DNA of 64,000 nucleotides, taken from Siphonodentalium dalli (Eukaryota > Mollusca > Scaphopoda > Gadilida > Siphonodentaliidae). The DNA is taken from the NCBI GenBank assembly GCA_032622095.1, contig CP136066.1, positions 91,349,319 to 91,413,318 on the forward strand. Direction: 5' to 3'. The translations under genes were made by a program, and so were the position numbers. How positions within the stretch are numbered: position 1 is the stretch's first letter; the number at the start of each line of letters is the position of its first letter. Below the pieces are notes generated by a model. The model had not been told where the DNA came from and ran no database searches. It saw only the letters and a list, made by a program, of their open reading frames with translations. Below, piece after piece: positions 45,092 to 55,961 of the stretch.

Positions 45092-45549
45092 CCCTTCCAT
45101 GACTGGAGCTTCCTGAAATTCTGCAAAAACCCTTTGCCAATGCATTCTCTTATATATGTGAGTCTCCCGTACAGTAATGCTTTAAGTAATCGACTTCTTA
45201 ACCAAGGCAGAATTATGGGTAACTTTTCAGGATTTAGTCGGAAATATGGCTTGTTGCCATTCACCAGAAAACTCTCCCTGAGAGCTTTCCGATGAATGGC
45301 AACAAGCCATATTTCCGACTAAATCCTGAAAAGTTACCCATAATTCTGCTGTGGTTAAGAAGTCGATTACTTAGAGCATTACTGTAGGTAACCTCGCATA
45401 TGTAAGAGAATACATTGGCCTAACAATATTTACCTTGACCTTGTAAGCCAGTGCATTCTCTTATAAATGCGAGGCTCCCTATGGGAGACTCGCATATATA
45501 AGAGAATGCACTGGCACAGGATATTTAATGCTGCACCAGCATGAAAGGG
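45092..45549. mobile_element. Family D TTAA element, copy 7, hosting family A
   Basis: TTAA at 45088-45091 and 45550-45553. The A element (45172-45384) sits at the TA of 'gagtctcccgTAggtaacctcgc'. The rest has the usual two hairpins and 'tgctgcaccagcatgaaaggg'. Confidence 0.78.
45172..45384. mobile_element. Family A MITE, copy 15, nested in D
   Basis: A 213-bp palindrome with TA flanks (45170-45171, 45385-45386). Confidence 0.87.
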
Positions 45550-45559
45550 TTAAAGCTGC

Positions 45560-45749
45560 ATGGGCAGGGTCCCGGGTGACTCGGTTGGTAAGGTGCTTGG
45601 TGTATTAGGGGAAATATAGTAAAGCCCTAATTAATCGACTTCTTAACCAGAGCAGAATTATGGGTAACAAGCCATATTTCCGACTAAATCCTGAAAAGTT
45701 ACCCATAATTCTGCTCTGGTTAAGAAGTCGATTAATTAGGGCATTACTG
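45560..45749. mobile_element. tRNA-like fragment followed by family A copy 16
   Basis: 45568-45600 ('gggtgactcggttggtaaggtgcttgg') resembles a tRNA A-box region, probably a SINE remnant. A shortened family A element follows at 45618-45749 ('agtaaagccctaattaatcgac' left end, full right end). Confidence 0.55.
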
Positions 45750-45832
45750 TATTAGCCACCCAGAAATGGTGAAGATCACAGAAGCTTTGTTTCGAATAAA
45801 ATCCTGATAAGTGTGGATTCCTGTTCCACACA

Positions 45833-46194
45833 CAAGCCTGAATTGAGTGTGCCTGTCATCTGCTATTGGAAACATAGATTCAGATTGAAGTTCCCAAATG
45901 GTGAATATTGTGATGTACACCCATTGGGAACCTCTATTATGCAATAGTCATCTGCCAATTTGTGGATATAGAGAAACTAAACTAAAAAAAAGAAATAGTA
46001 TCTATGTGAAGAAATTTCTATAGAAATTTGATAATAAAGAAACTTTCCAGAGAAGATGAGGCCTATAAGCAGAATGAGGTTCCCAGAGGGTGAATTTAGT
46101 GATGCTAGCCTGCTATGTGGGATAGCGTCAATAAATTCACCCTCTGGGGACCTCATTCTGCAAATGACAGGCACGCTATATATACTCAGACTTG
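45833..46194. mobile_element. Family B element, first palindrome deleted
   Basis: Left outer end 'caagcctgaattgagtgtgcctgtcatctgc', then spacer and the second palindrome (46069-46162). The right end is altered to 'ggcacgctatatatactcagactt'. Confidence 0.68.
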
Positions 46195-46311
46195 TCCACA
46201 CTGGGAAATCACGTTGATTCTTGTATCTGGGTATTCATGTATTATCTGGGGACCAGCTTGAAAAAATCCAACCCAAAGTGGAGGGGACAACCCCAACAAA
46301 GCTCTCTAACC

Positions 46312-46729
46312 CAAGCCTGAGTTTAGAGTGTCTGTCATTTGCAGAATGAGGTCCCCAGAGGGTGAATTTAGCGTCACCAAATTCACCCTCTGGGGAACTC
46401 ATTCTGCATGGCCTCATCAGCTATGGGAGCCATATAGACTCAGTTTGAAGTTTCCAAATGGTTAACATTGTGATGTACACCCATTGGGAACCTCCATTAT
46501 GCAATGTGTCGTCTGCCATTGAATTTGGGGATATAGAGAAACTAAACAAAAAAGAAATAGAAATCTATGTGAAGAAATTTCTATAGAAAATTGATAATAA
46601 AGAAACTTTCCAGAGAAGATGAGGCCTAAGCAGACTGAGGTCCACAGAGAGTGAATTTAGTGATGCTAGCCCATTATTCGGGATAGCATCACTGAATTCA
46701 CCCTCGGGGGACCTCATTCTGTAAATGAT
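46312..46729. mobile_element. Family B element, shortened first palindrome
   Basis: The left palindrome centre is deleted ('gaatttagcgtcaccaaattc'). Spacer and second palindrome are present; the right outer end is replaced by 'gatatatattat'. Confidence 0.68.
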
Positions 46730-46749
46730 ATATATTATATTCTGTTTAA

Positions 46750-47640
46750 TAATGCAAAACAGGCCAGCCCAGAGGTTTCAATTTGAAAAAAGTCACTTCT
46801 TCCCATTGGTTATTAGGGAGAAGTGGACTGTTATCAGGGAGTAGTCATGGGTCATGTCCAATTTACACCCCTAACATCACCCTTCTCTCATCAACACAAG
46901 AGCCCATTTATAAAAAACATTATAGTGAGAAGGAACACCCATTACATTCAGTAAATACACTTTAAATTAGATCATGCCATGAATCTCTATTCTGGCTGAC
47001 GCCCGTAGAGATCATAATCTACCAGTACAAAACCTTGGAACTTTTTAAAGTTTTGACAGGGAACCTTATAAAGTCGAAAAAATAACGCGGGAAATATATT
47101 TCTTAGTTATTATCTGTTCCTTAATAATGTACTTAACTGTAGGAGTGAATGTGAATGTAACAACTCGAAACTCATGCTTTTCTGTGACTTTTGTGAGCCG
47201 ATATCGCAATAAACATTGAATTAAATACCCAGGAGAAGTTCCATAATTGTAAGCGACACACACAAAATCGCAATTTAAGCTCGCTTAAATTGTGAAATTT
47301 TGAGTTGGGATCTTCACCTGCAGTGTAGTACATTATTATTGAACAGGTAATAACTAAGAAATACATGTATATTCCCTGCGTTATGTTTTCACCTTTATAA
47401 GGTTCCCTATCAAAACTTCAAAAAGTTCCCAGGTTTTGTACTGGTGGAAAATGATCTCTATACAGGCGTTAGCCAGAGTAGAGATTCATGGCATGATCTA
47501 ACATTAAATATGACATTGGGACATATTAATAGTGGTATATGAGAGTCTCAGAGGTCACTTCTCCCTGTGACAAAATTAGGGAAAAGTGACACATTTTATG
47601 GAGAAGATGTCTCCCAAGTCGCCGTCAAGGTTGGTCCATG
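46750..47640. mobile_element. Family H-related element, copy 3, with internal long inverted repeat
   Basis: Ends 'aggccagcccagagg' and 'cccaagtcgccgtcaaggttggtcc'. An internal pair of ~90-bp inverted blocks ('gtagagatcata-tctaccagtacaaaacct-ggaacttttt..ggaaccttataaag') lies at about 46990-47075 and 47395-47475. Confidence 0.5.
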
Positions 47641-47721
47641 TTGGAAAAGATTATAGAAGGAACGATTTAACTCAAAGCCAACAAAATAAATTACCTTGCC
47701 CAGTTGATATTTAATATTTAA

Positions 47722-48102
47722 CCCTTTACCCAACAGAATGGCCCTGTGCCAATGCATTCTCTTATATATGCGAGTCGACCATAGGTCGCCTCGCATATAT
47801 AAGAGAATGCATTGGCTTAACACATTCAAAATTATAAAATTGTTAAAGAATGTAAGAAAAAATGGTAAAAAAAGATTTTTTTTAGGCCAATGCATTCTCT
47901 TATATATGCGAGGCGACCTATGGTCGACTCGCATATATAAGAGAATGCATTGGCACAGGGCTAACTGTAACTATCACAATGTGGTCAAGGAGCCGGTTCC
48001 AATGATATCCATATTTGTATGGTTCTATTGAGACAGACCGAAGATATTTTAGGCTGTTGAAGCTTTATTTGGCCGGTTTTCGCCGTTTTGTTGGGTAAAT
48101 GG
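47722..48102. mobile_element. Family D' TTAA element, longest copy
   Basis: TTAA at 47718-47721 and 48103-48106. Two hairpins built on 'gcgagtcgaccataggtcgcctcgc' flank an A-rich spacer. The tail matches the window start and 42010-42067. Confidence 0.78.
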
Positions 48103-48336
48103 TTAAGGCACACTCCCTTCAATGGCGTGTTAATATCTGCCACTAACAAACTGAACCTCAGTGCCACGATTTGTACTCAGAAGTACCAAATTACTTTCTG
48201 ATTATTATGACCGGGAGTGTTTGTAGCCCAACCTTGCACTGCGACTTTGCACCTTGGGGAATTACCAGTCTATTTTCATTATTGATGTAATAGTTCTATT
48301 CATTGAGTGGAATTGTTATTGTTTTTACTAATTTAA

Positions 48337-48628
48337 CCCTTCCATGACTGGAGCTTCCTGAAATTTTGGGACAACCCATAGGGCACCTCACATATATTAG
48401 AGAATGCATAGGAATATATAAGAGAATGCAAAGGAATTTTGGAAAAACCCTGTGCCAATGCATTCACTTATATATGCGAGAACACATTGGCCTAACAATA
48501 TTTACCTTGTAAAGCCAGTGCATTCTCTTATATATGCGAGGCTCCCTATGGGAGACTCACATATATAAGAGAATGCACTGGCACAGGGTCTTTAATACTG
48601 CACCAGCGCAGCTCCCATCATGAAAGTG
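48337..48628. mobile_element. Family D TTAA element, copy 9
   Basis: TTAA at 48333-48336 and 48629-48632. Begins CCCTTCCATGACTGG; ends 'cccatcatgaaagtg'. The first hairpin is rearranged. Confidence 0.75.
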
Positions 48629-48898
48629 TTAATTATGGGACTGACGTCAATGACAGTTTGCTCAGTATTGCAATCCTCTCGTGGGCATCAACATTAACCT
48701 TAATTAATTATAGGTGCTGATTCCTCAGTTGGTGGTGATTAACCGATTATCGGTATCGGCAGCGGCAGATTATTCGGTATCTAATCGGCAGACAATCAGC
48801 ATCAGCAAAAAAGTCATCTGTTGCCGATAGCTTGTTGCTGATTATTACAATGACATATTTTGTATATAGTCTCCTTCCAGGTCTTTAAATATGGTTCT

Positions 48899-49720
48899 GG
48901 ACATTTGCAGAATGAGGTTCTCAGAGGGTGATTTTGGTGACACTAACCAGTTCAGTGGGCTAGCATCACCAAATTTATCCTCTGGGGACATAATTCAGCT
49001 TAGGCCTCATCTTCTCTGGAAAGTATCTTTATTATTAAATTAACCAGTTTTTTAGAAACGGGCTCCATCGTACCGTCCGTACGTTCATCGTACCGTTCGT
49101 CGCGCTGTCCGTCACACTTTTGAGTACCTTCATGATGTAATCATCTCCTCCTACAGATTTCATCCCAGAGATTTGAAAAAATTATTTTTTTATAGAGTTA
49201 TTAACTCTTTTCGACTTAGAAAATTTCAAATTTTTTATAATTTTCTGTATGAGGGTACCTTCATGGTGTAATCAACTCCTCCGATCATAGATATTTGAAA
49301 CTTCAGAGTATTGTTACCCACATATTGGAGATGTGCAACATGTATATAGATGACGGAATTTTTTACAGAGTTATTAACCCTTTTCAACATTTTTTTTTAT
49401 TTCTTGCCACGTTATCGGGGGACACTGTTGTCGGCTGACCTTTTATTTCTTTAGAAACGTCTTTAGAAATTGTTTTTAATTTTTTTTAGATTTGTTTCTC
49501 TATATCCAGATGGCACAATGCATTATCAAGGTGCCCAATGTGTGCACATCACCATCTTCACCATCTGGGAACTTAAATCTGAATCTATAGGTCTACCATA
49601 ATAGATGAAGCCATGCAGAATGAGGTCCCCAGAGGAATATTTTGGTGATGCTGGCCTGTCAATAAATTTGCCCTCAGGGGACCTCATTCTACAAATGTTC
49701 AGCACCATATTTTAAGTCCT
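48899..49720. mobile_element. Family B element split by a family L insertion
   Basis: The left palindrome and spacer start run to 'ttattattaaat' (~49037). A GTCC-type L repeat occupies about 49040-49450 and ends 'gggggacactgttgtcggctgacc'. The B spacer ('gtttctctatatcc') and second palindrome (49616-49693) then resume. Confidence 0.6.
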
Positions 49721-49762
49721 GCTCCTGTTCATGCTCCCAACGTTGAGAAATGGATTTGTATA

Positions 49763-49966
49763 CAGTAATACCCTAAATAATCGACTCCTTAACCACAGCA
49801 GAATTATGGGTAATTTTTCAGGATTTAGTCGGAAATATGGCTTGTTGCCACTTGTTGTCACTGAGAGCTTTCCGATGAATGGCAACAAGCCTTATTTCCA
49901 ACTAAATCCTGAAAATTACCCATAATTCTGCTGTGGTTAAGGAGTCGATTATATAGGGTATTACTG
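49763..49966. mobile_element. Family A palindromic MITE, copy 17
   Basis: TA on both sides; small deletions near the centre. Confidence 0.85.
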
Positions 49967-50250
49967 TAATCTCTATTACATGTTCCTTTAATTGTGTTCT
50001 GTATAACTGTGAATATTGTGTGCAGTTTAATCACTGCACAAGTGGGGAAATCAATTTTAACAATAACAAATAACTAGTTGCATGAATTCTGACCAAAGAC
50101 TTACATCAATCATCTGCAGATTAGTTACATATATCTACAATGGCTGTCAGCAGATGGTGGTTTTCTCATAAACGTTCATTAAAGTTGGTTAATGGGCTGA
50201 ATGCTGAGCAACACCTTCAGTACTATTGAGGGTTCAAATTGAAGAGGGTA

Positions 50251-50530
50251 CAAGCCTGCAAATAGTATGTGTCTGTCATTTGAAGAATGAGGTCCCAAGA
50301 GGGTGAATTTAGTGACTATCCCACACAGCGACGGGAGCTGCGCTGCTGTAGCATTAAAAATCCTGTGCCAGTGCATTTTCTTATTTATGCGAGTCTCCCA
50401 TAGGGAGCCTCGAATATATAAGAGAATGGCTAGCAATTAAGATCAAGGTAAATATTGTTAGGCGAATGTAATCTCGTATATATGCGAGCCTCCCTATGGG
50501 AGACTCACCTATATAAGAGAATGCATTTAA
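50251..50530. mobile_element. Family B left fragment fused to a family D fragment
   Basis: 50251-50328 is a B end ('caagcctgcaaatagtatgtgtctg..gaatgaggtcc'). From 50330, D sequence in reverse orientation runs to about 50530. Neither has both ends. Confidence 0.5.
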
Positions 50531-51410
50531 TATAGTATGCTATCTGAATAACAGGTTATAGATAAAGAATATATGGTAGTTGTACCTGTAGATGTACATG
50601 AAAATGTAATATAGTAAAGGCTACTTGGTGTTAATATTCAGATAGTTGTCTTGGCGTCCAATCCAAGATATTGACCACATCGCAATCGCTATTGGTATCA
50701 CAATATGTGCTGATTACATTGACAAAAAGACATGTAAGGTGAGATTGCATGGTTACACTCTTAGGAACGAAGACAGATTATTCATAAAAACCTGCCTTTT
50801 GAAGTCCGGTCGACCAATATTAAACCTGAGAAAATCACATATCTCAATCCGAAAAACTGTGCATATTTAATGAATTTATTCGTGCTTTAGAATATAAATT
50901 TACATTTCAAAGAAAATAATGTGAATATGACGAAAAATATGTTTTGTAAAGTGCATTGATGCTGGTATATAAGCAATTTGTTCGTAACAGGCTGTTTTAA
51001 TCTGAAGAAAGATTACGTCACTCTGCACGAAGCAGCAAAAGGTCATTATTAATTTTTACATTTAATCCCCTAATCCCCCATTCAGGCCATTGTCTGTCTG
51101 GTCACTCACGGCGCGCCTGCACAATGCATGTTTATGATGACATTGTATTTAAGACGGTCGAGGTTTATGAGCACCAAGTGTAAGACAAATGCTTAATCAG
51201 CCAAATGTGAATCACGACAGATATTTTGTGGCTATTTGTCGTCAATACCGATACAGTCAAAATAATATGCATGCTTTTATGACAAGATTGTAATTTGATA
51301 ATGGCGTAACAAGTTATTAGTTTCCAGATGTCACTTAGATATTTTTGCAAGGATAAATGTTTAATGATTTTTAAAAAGATATTGATATAAAAGAAAAAAA
51401 TCCCGGGTTA
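50531..51410. other. No gene recognised
   Basis: Unassigned; the small plus-strand frame at 50646-50870 shows no family motif. Confidence 0.3.
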
Positions 51411-51414
51411 CCCT

Positions 51415-51443
<29 letters not shown>
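51415..51443. repeat. 29-bp poly(C) tract
   Basis: An uninterrupted run of C. Such tracts are error-prone in sequencing and assembly, and this one lies ~200 bp from the left duplication breakpoint. Confidence 0.95.
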
Positions 51444-51446
<3 letters not shown>

Positions 51447-51589
51447 CACTCTTTCACATAAAGATTAATAAATTATTAATAAATGATATATATAAAAATA
51501 CTTCTAGTTCATCAAAATTATTTAAATTATTGTGTATTTTACCTGTGTCTGTTAGATTTTACGTTTTAGTCATTAATTGTGAACCGACC

Positions 51590-51829
51590 AGAAAACGATG
51601 ATTTAATTTGGCCAAAGTTTTTTTAATTTGGCCAAAAAACATTTGGCTAAAGTTTTTTTCATTTGGCTAATCAAATTTTCATTTGGCTAAAATTTTGGCT
51701 AAAGTTTGTTTCGGTCCAGCGCGAACACTGCTTGTAAGCCAATGCATTCTCTTATATGTGTGAGGCTCCCATATGTGAGGCTCCCTATCGCATATATAAG
51801 AGAATGCACTGGCACAGGATCATTAAGGG
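51590..51829. mobile_element. Family K right part joined to a family D end
   Basis: 'tttggccaaag' type words and 'ggtccagcgcgaacactg' (end ~51731) match K. D sequence then follows to TTAA at 51830-51833. The duplication breakpoint (51643) lies within the K part. Confidence 0.5.
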
Positions 51830-52133
51830 TTAATATGACCATATATGACTGCGAAAATAATGTGCTATGAATCTTTTTGACCAGAGAGGGAGTCCTATCA
51901 TAAATTATTATTTGACATTTTGTGTCTTAACATATATAATGTCCTTCTACAGATATCTGAATTTATAGAACTTGTAATTATATCAGACTATGAATTAATA
52001 TGAATTGTTGGGTTACGTGCGGGATATCATATATCATCACTGATCCATCAGTACACACTAGGAGATGTCTGGCCATAAAACTACTGAGTATTTCTGAAGA
52101 GATAAGGTATCAAGTTGTTTTAACCCTTTCGGT

Positions 52134-52329
52134 GCCAAGACCGATTTTTGTATCAACCCATATTTCCTTGATCATTTTTCAAATTTATTGATTATAATAA
52201 TGTGATAGATTGATGGAAAGAGCTCTTAGAGCTCTTTCCATCAATGTATCACATTATTATAATCAATAAATAAAAAAATGATCAAGGAAATATGGGTTGA
52301 TACAAAAATCGGACTTGGCACTGAAAGGG
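52134..52329. mobile_element. Family C palindrome, copy 6
   Basis: TTAA at 52130-52133 and 52330-52333. Near-perfect arms around 'gagctcttagagctc'. Confidence 0.9.
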
Positions 52330-52333
52330 TTAA

Positions 52334-54361
52334 AAACAAACTAGCATATGCTCGTAACAGTCAAAATGCTATGTTTTGTGTCAGTTCCTCACATATTAAT
52401 GTTTTTGTGTGTCTGTACTGGCCTTGCCCATTTTGAATGCATGATACTCACCAACGTTGAAACCAAGTGATTCCCCACCGTGAACCAGAGAGGGGGGGTG
52501 GTCCTATCATAAATGATTATTTGCCATTTTGTGTCTAACGTATATAATGTCTTTCTACAGATATCTGAATTCATAGAACATGCAATTATATCTAAGTATG
52601 AATTAATATGAATTGTTATGTTACGTGCGGGATATCAGTTATCTCTATTTGTCCATCAGTACAGTCTAGGAGATGTCTGGCCGCCGTCATTTTAGTTGCG
52701 TAATTGTCAGTCATAAATGTTCGAACTTTACCACTAATAGCATGTCGTTCATGAATTTAATACCATAATTTATGACCTTTTGATCGAGATTTATATAATT
52801 TATTGCATCTCGCCAATATTATAGCCATGTTTACGAACAGGAGGGAAAAATCATGAAAAAAATATTCATCACCACAAATGAAATAGAAAATGGTGGGAGT
52901 CCACAAGATTTTAGAAAACGATATTTCAGTCAAATTATAATTCATATAAACTCAGGTAATTCTTCCCATAATACAGTTTAAATGAGACTTGATTAATCCT
53001 ATAAATTTTTACACATGTAAAACCCAGCGCAAAAGAACGTTTATATATTTTTTGCACTGGGTGATCGTTAATCACTAAATGCAGATGTACACTGCACACA
53101 CATTATAAACGGTCAGTGATATATATTTTAAAATGAAGTTACCATCATCTTTCCATAGTATTCGCTCATGTATCCCCATGTTGGAAGTATCCCGTGTAAA
53201 TAATATTTAAATTTTACTATATGTCCACAAAGTTTACTAACTATGTTCTAATTGTTCACTATCTTAACAGTGCAGTCGGTAATCAATTTCGGCATTTGAG
53301 GTTCAGTTCGATTTGAAACCATTTTTGCTTATTTGGATTCAAGATTCGATTTGTTCAAAAATTTAAGGATTCGCATCAACTTATTGTATTGGGTTTACCA
53401 GAATCAGTTTATGCAATCCCATCCATCTCTCCGAATTTCTGGGGCCCCTGGTGGATCATTTGTTAAGGTGCAAGGCACAATAAGCCAAGTTGTCAATTAT
53501 TTATATTTAATTGAGTGCTATTCACACTTCATAGAATTACTTTAAATTACATTTCGCTAAATGACAATTTAAATAGAAAGTTATTAAATTTTTTTCAAAC
53601 TTACATAGCTTCAACTTTGCTCTTTGACATCAGCGACTAGGCTGCATTACTGTTATATTATACTTTTGTAAATATGTTCTTTATATTATTGTCAGGAGCG
53701 AGACCAAGATAAGTTTTGTAACTTGTGCCTCAATCGCCTGCATTTAATTCTGGGTGCAAACAAATATGTTTACATCAATAAGCCAACATTAGCTTATAAT
53801 CCAGCTTTCACGCAAATATGTTTCAAACCCCAAAAGTGAAAATTTGTGATCCGCATACAGGGAATTTAACCCTTTGGAGAGTAGAACGACATTTATGTTG
53901 TTTTACGATTGGATGGTGGGATGACATATATCTCATTTATAACTGGTAGTTTTGGAATAATATTATGTTACTATGTTCATAATTTCGAAAACTCATCTCC
54001 TAAAATGACTTTATGCTTTTAGCATTGCTTTATAATGGCTTTCGTGTCACCACGCAAATTATGACTAAAGGGGTCTTTTGTCATGTATGGCAACTGGCTG
54101 TGAGGTAATTATCACCGCTATTATCAGGCGTATCTGTTACACTTTGCATTGGCTACTCAAGAGGTAATAAATCATGGTCACTCAATACCTCACAGAGTGC
54201 TGTCTCCAGGCAGAACTGTCAGTATGCTAAAACCTTGTGTATAAACATCATGGCATCAAGAAATATACATTGTGTTGGGGGTTATATGGTTATGGTTCAT
54301 CATTCATGGTACTATATGGTTAATTATGGGCCGATGTCTTAATAAAAATGATGACATTATA
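52334..54361. other. Unassigned sequence within the duplicated unit
   Basis: No gene seen. Parts of 52480-52670 ('gtcctatcataaat-attatttg', 'ctacagatatctgaatt', 'ttacgtgcgggatatca') repeat 51890-52065, an imperfect internal direct repeat of ~180 bp. Confidence 0.45.
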
Positions 54362-54574
54362 CAGTAATGTCCTAAATAATCGACTCCTTAACCACAGCAG
54401 AATTATGGGTAATTTTTCAGCATTTAGTCGGAAATATGGCTTGTTGCCATTCATCGGAATGCTCTCACTGAGAGCTTTCCAATGAATGGCAACAAGCCAT
54501 ATTTCTGACTAAATCCTGAAAAATTACCCATAATTCTGCTGTGGTTAAGGAGTCGATCATTTAGGGCATTACTG
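54362..54574. mobile_element. Family A palindromic MITE, copy 18
   Basis: A 213-bp palindrome. Left TA present; right flank reads TC. Confidence 0.85.
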
Positions 54575-54657
54575 TCTGGTGTTGACCGATGTAGTTCCAA
54601 TGCCCCAAAAGTAAAGAAAAATATTCAGTTTTGAATACAATTTACAAAAAATTTTAA

Positions 54658-54869
54658 CATTCAGATAACAAGTTCAATCATAGGTCATTTGTTGAACTTG
54701 TTATCTGAACATTTCCCTCAATAAAGAGATGGGCTGACCTTCTGCACTTTTATTTATCTGTTGCCTGCTTTTATCGCCTTTAATAATTACCTTCCCTCCA
54801 AATCAATAATAGACTATTCTGATGTACACTTTTTAACTGACTGGGATAATTTATTTAGAATAGAAAGGG
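54658..54869. mobile_element. Family E TTAA element, copy 10
   Basis: TTAA at 54654-54657 and 54870-54873. 'cattcagataacaagttcaatcataggtcatttgttgaacttgttatctgaac' hairpin and the end 'tagaatagaaaggg'. Confidence 0.7.
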
Positions 54870-55038
54870 TTAAACAGCAATCAATTAATTAACCAACTAA
54901 TTAATCCTCTTACATGGTCTTTTCTGCACCCATAAATATTGTGATATGACCTGGTGACTGAATGAAGATACACCCCAATACACCAAACAAGAACCCTTGC
55001 CTGGCAATAAAATTGTTCTGGAGCTTATTCATGGGATC

Positions 55039-55206
55039 AAGTCTGAGTTTAGTGTGCCTGTCATTTGCAGAATGAGGTCCCCGGAGGGTGAATTTAGTGA
55101 TGCTATCCCACTATGGCCTCATCTGCTATGGGAGACATAGACTCAGATTGAAAATTCCAAAATGGTGAATATTGTGATGTACACCCCCATTGGGAACCTC
55201 AATTAT
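55039..55206. mobile_element. Family B left half, interrupted by the LINE
   Basis: Runs from 'aagtctgagtttagtgtgcctgtcatttgc' to 'cattgggaacctcaattat', then switches to LINE 3' sequence. The missing continuation (gcaatgtgcc...) is seen at 40740-40760 but is not found at the LINE's other end. Confidence 0.72.
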
Positions 55207-55215
55207 ATATATATC

Positions 55216-55221
55216 TTTATT
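55216..55221 (-). promoter_or_regulatory. LINE polyadenylation signal AATAAA
   Basis: Reads AATAAA on the minus strand, ~10-15 bp before the AT-rich tail that marks the element's 3' end. Confidence 0.6.
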
Positions 55222-55719
55222 GCCTCCAGTATTGAAGATTTAACAAGACATAGTATACATGAATGTAACATAAATACATTTAGCAATCAAGAAGTAATGA
55301 AAAGACAGACAAGAGAACAAACTACCGAGGAAAAAAATACCATTCTAATTGTATGTACACGAACACGAGCTTACATATCACATCAACAGAAAACACACAC
55401 CCTCTCGACCACACCCGTACGCATATACAGTCTAACACATGGCGCAGACACAAACACCACCGTACATACATACGTTATGATGCACTGTCACAACAGCACA
55501 CCATAAGCAGGTGCATACAATTACAAAAGGAACTCTAGTTGGAGTTGGATTCGCTTAGAAGAATCTCTCTCCCCAAAGAGTCAGCAAACGCAATGCCCTT
55601 GCTCGACAATAGCTCCCCTATAAATGTATGCACCCATTAAGTGGAATAGACTATATGTAGGATGATGTTGCGACAGTGCAAACGCTAGCGCAAGAAAACA
55701 TATACACACACGTATACAC

Positions 55720-55721
<2 letters not shown>

Positions 55722-55783
<62 letters not shown>
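55722..55783. repeat. CA microsatellite in the LINE 3'UTR
   Basis: An uninterrupted CA/TG dinucleotide run of about 62 bp, between the ORF2 stop and the element's 3' end. Confidence 0.9.
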
Positions 55784-55784
<1 letters not shown>

Positions 55785-55961
55785 ATCACACCCTCATATA
55801 CACATACCTATGCATACATATATATATAATGATTTATTAATTTATTCATGTTTATTTAATTTGTCGTCTTCGGATTTTATGGACAGGACAGAATGTGGTA
55901 CATTTAAGTACGACTTATGGTGAACACCCGTAACGTTCAAACTTCAAAGATCAAAGGTTGT

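Larger units (their letters stand above)
51643..54602 (+). repeat. Duplicated segment, copy 1
   Basis: Recurs at 61041-64000 at a constant offset of 9398 bp in the same orientation, with no difference noticed. It contains a D end, a C palindrome, an A palindrome and about 2 kb of unassigned sequence. The match starts at TTGGCTAAAG and the preceding base already differs. Confidence 0.95.

Noticed and set aside
51415-51443. Poly(C) tract as a functional G-quadruplex site
   Set aside because: A simple homopolymer of uncertain length near a suspicious duplication edge; it says more about assembly quality than function.
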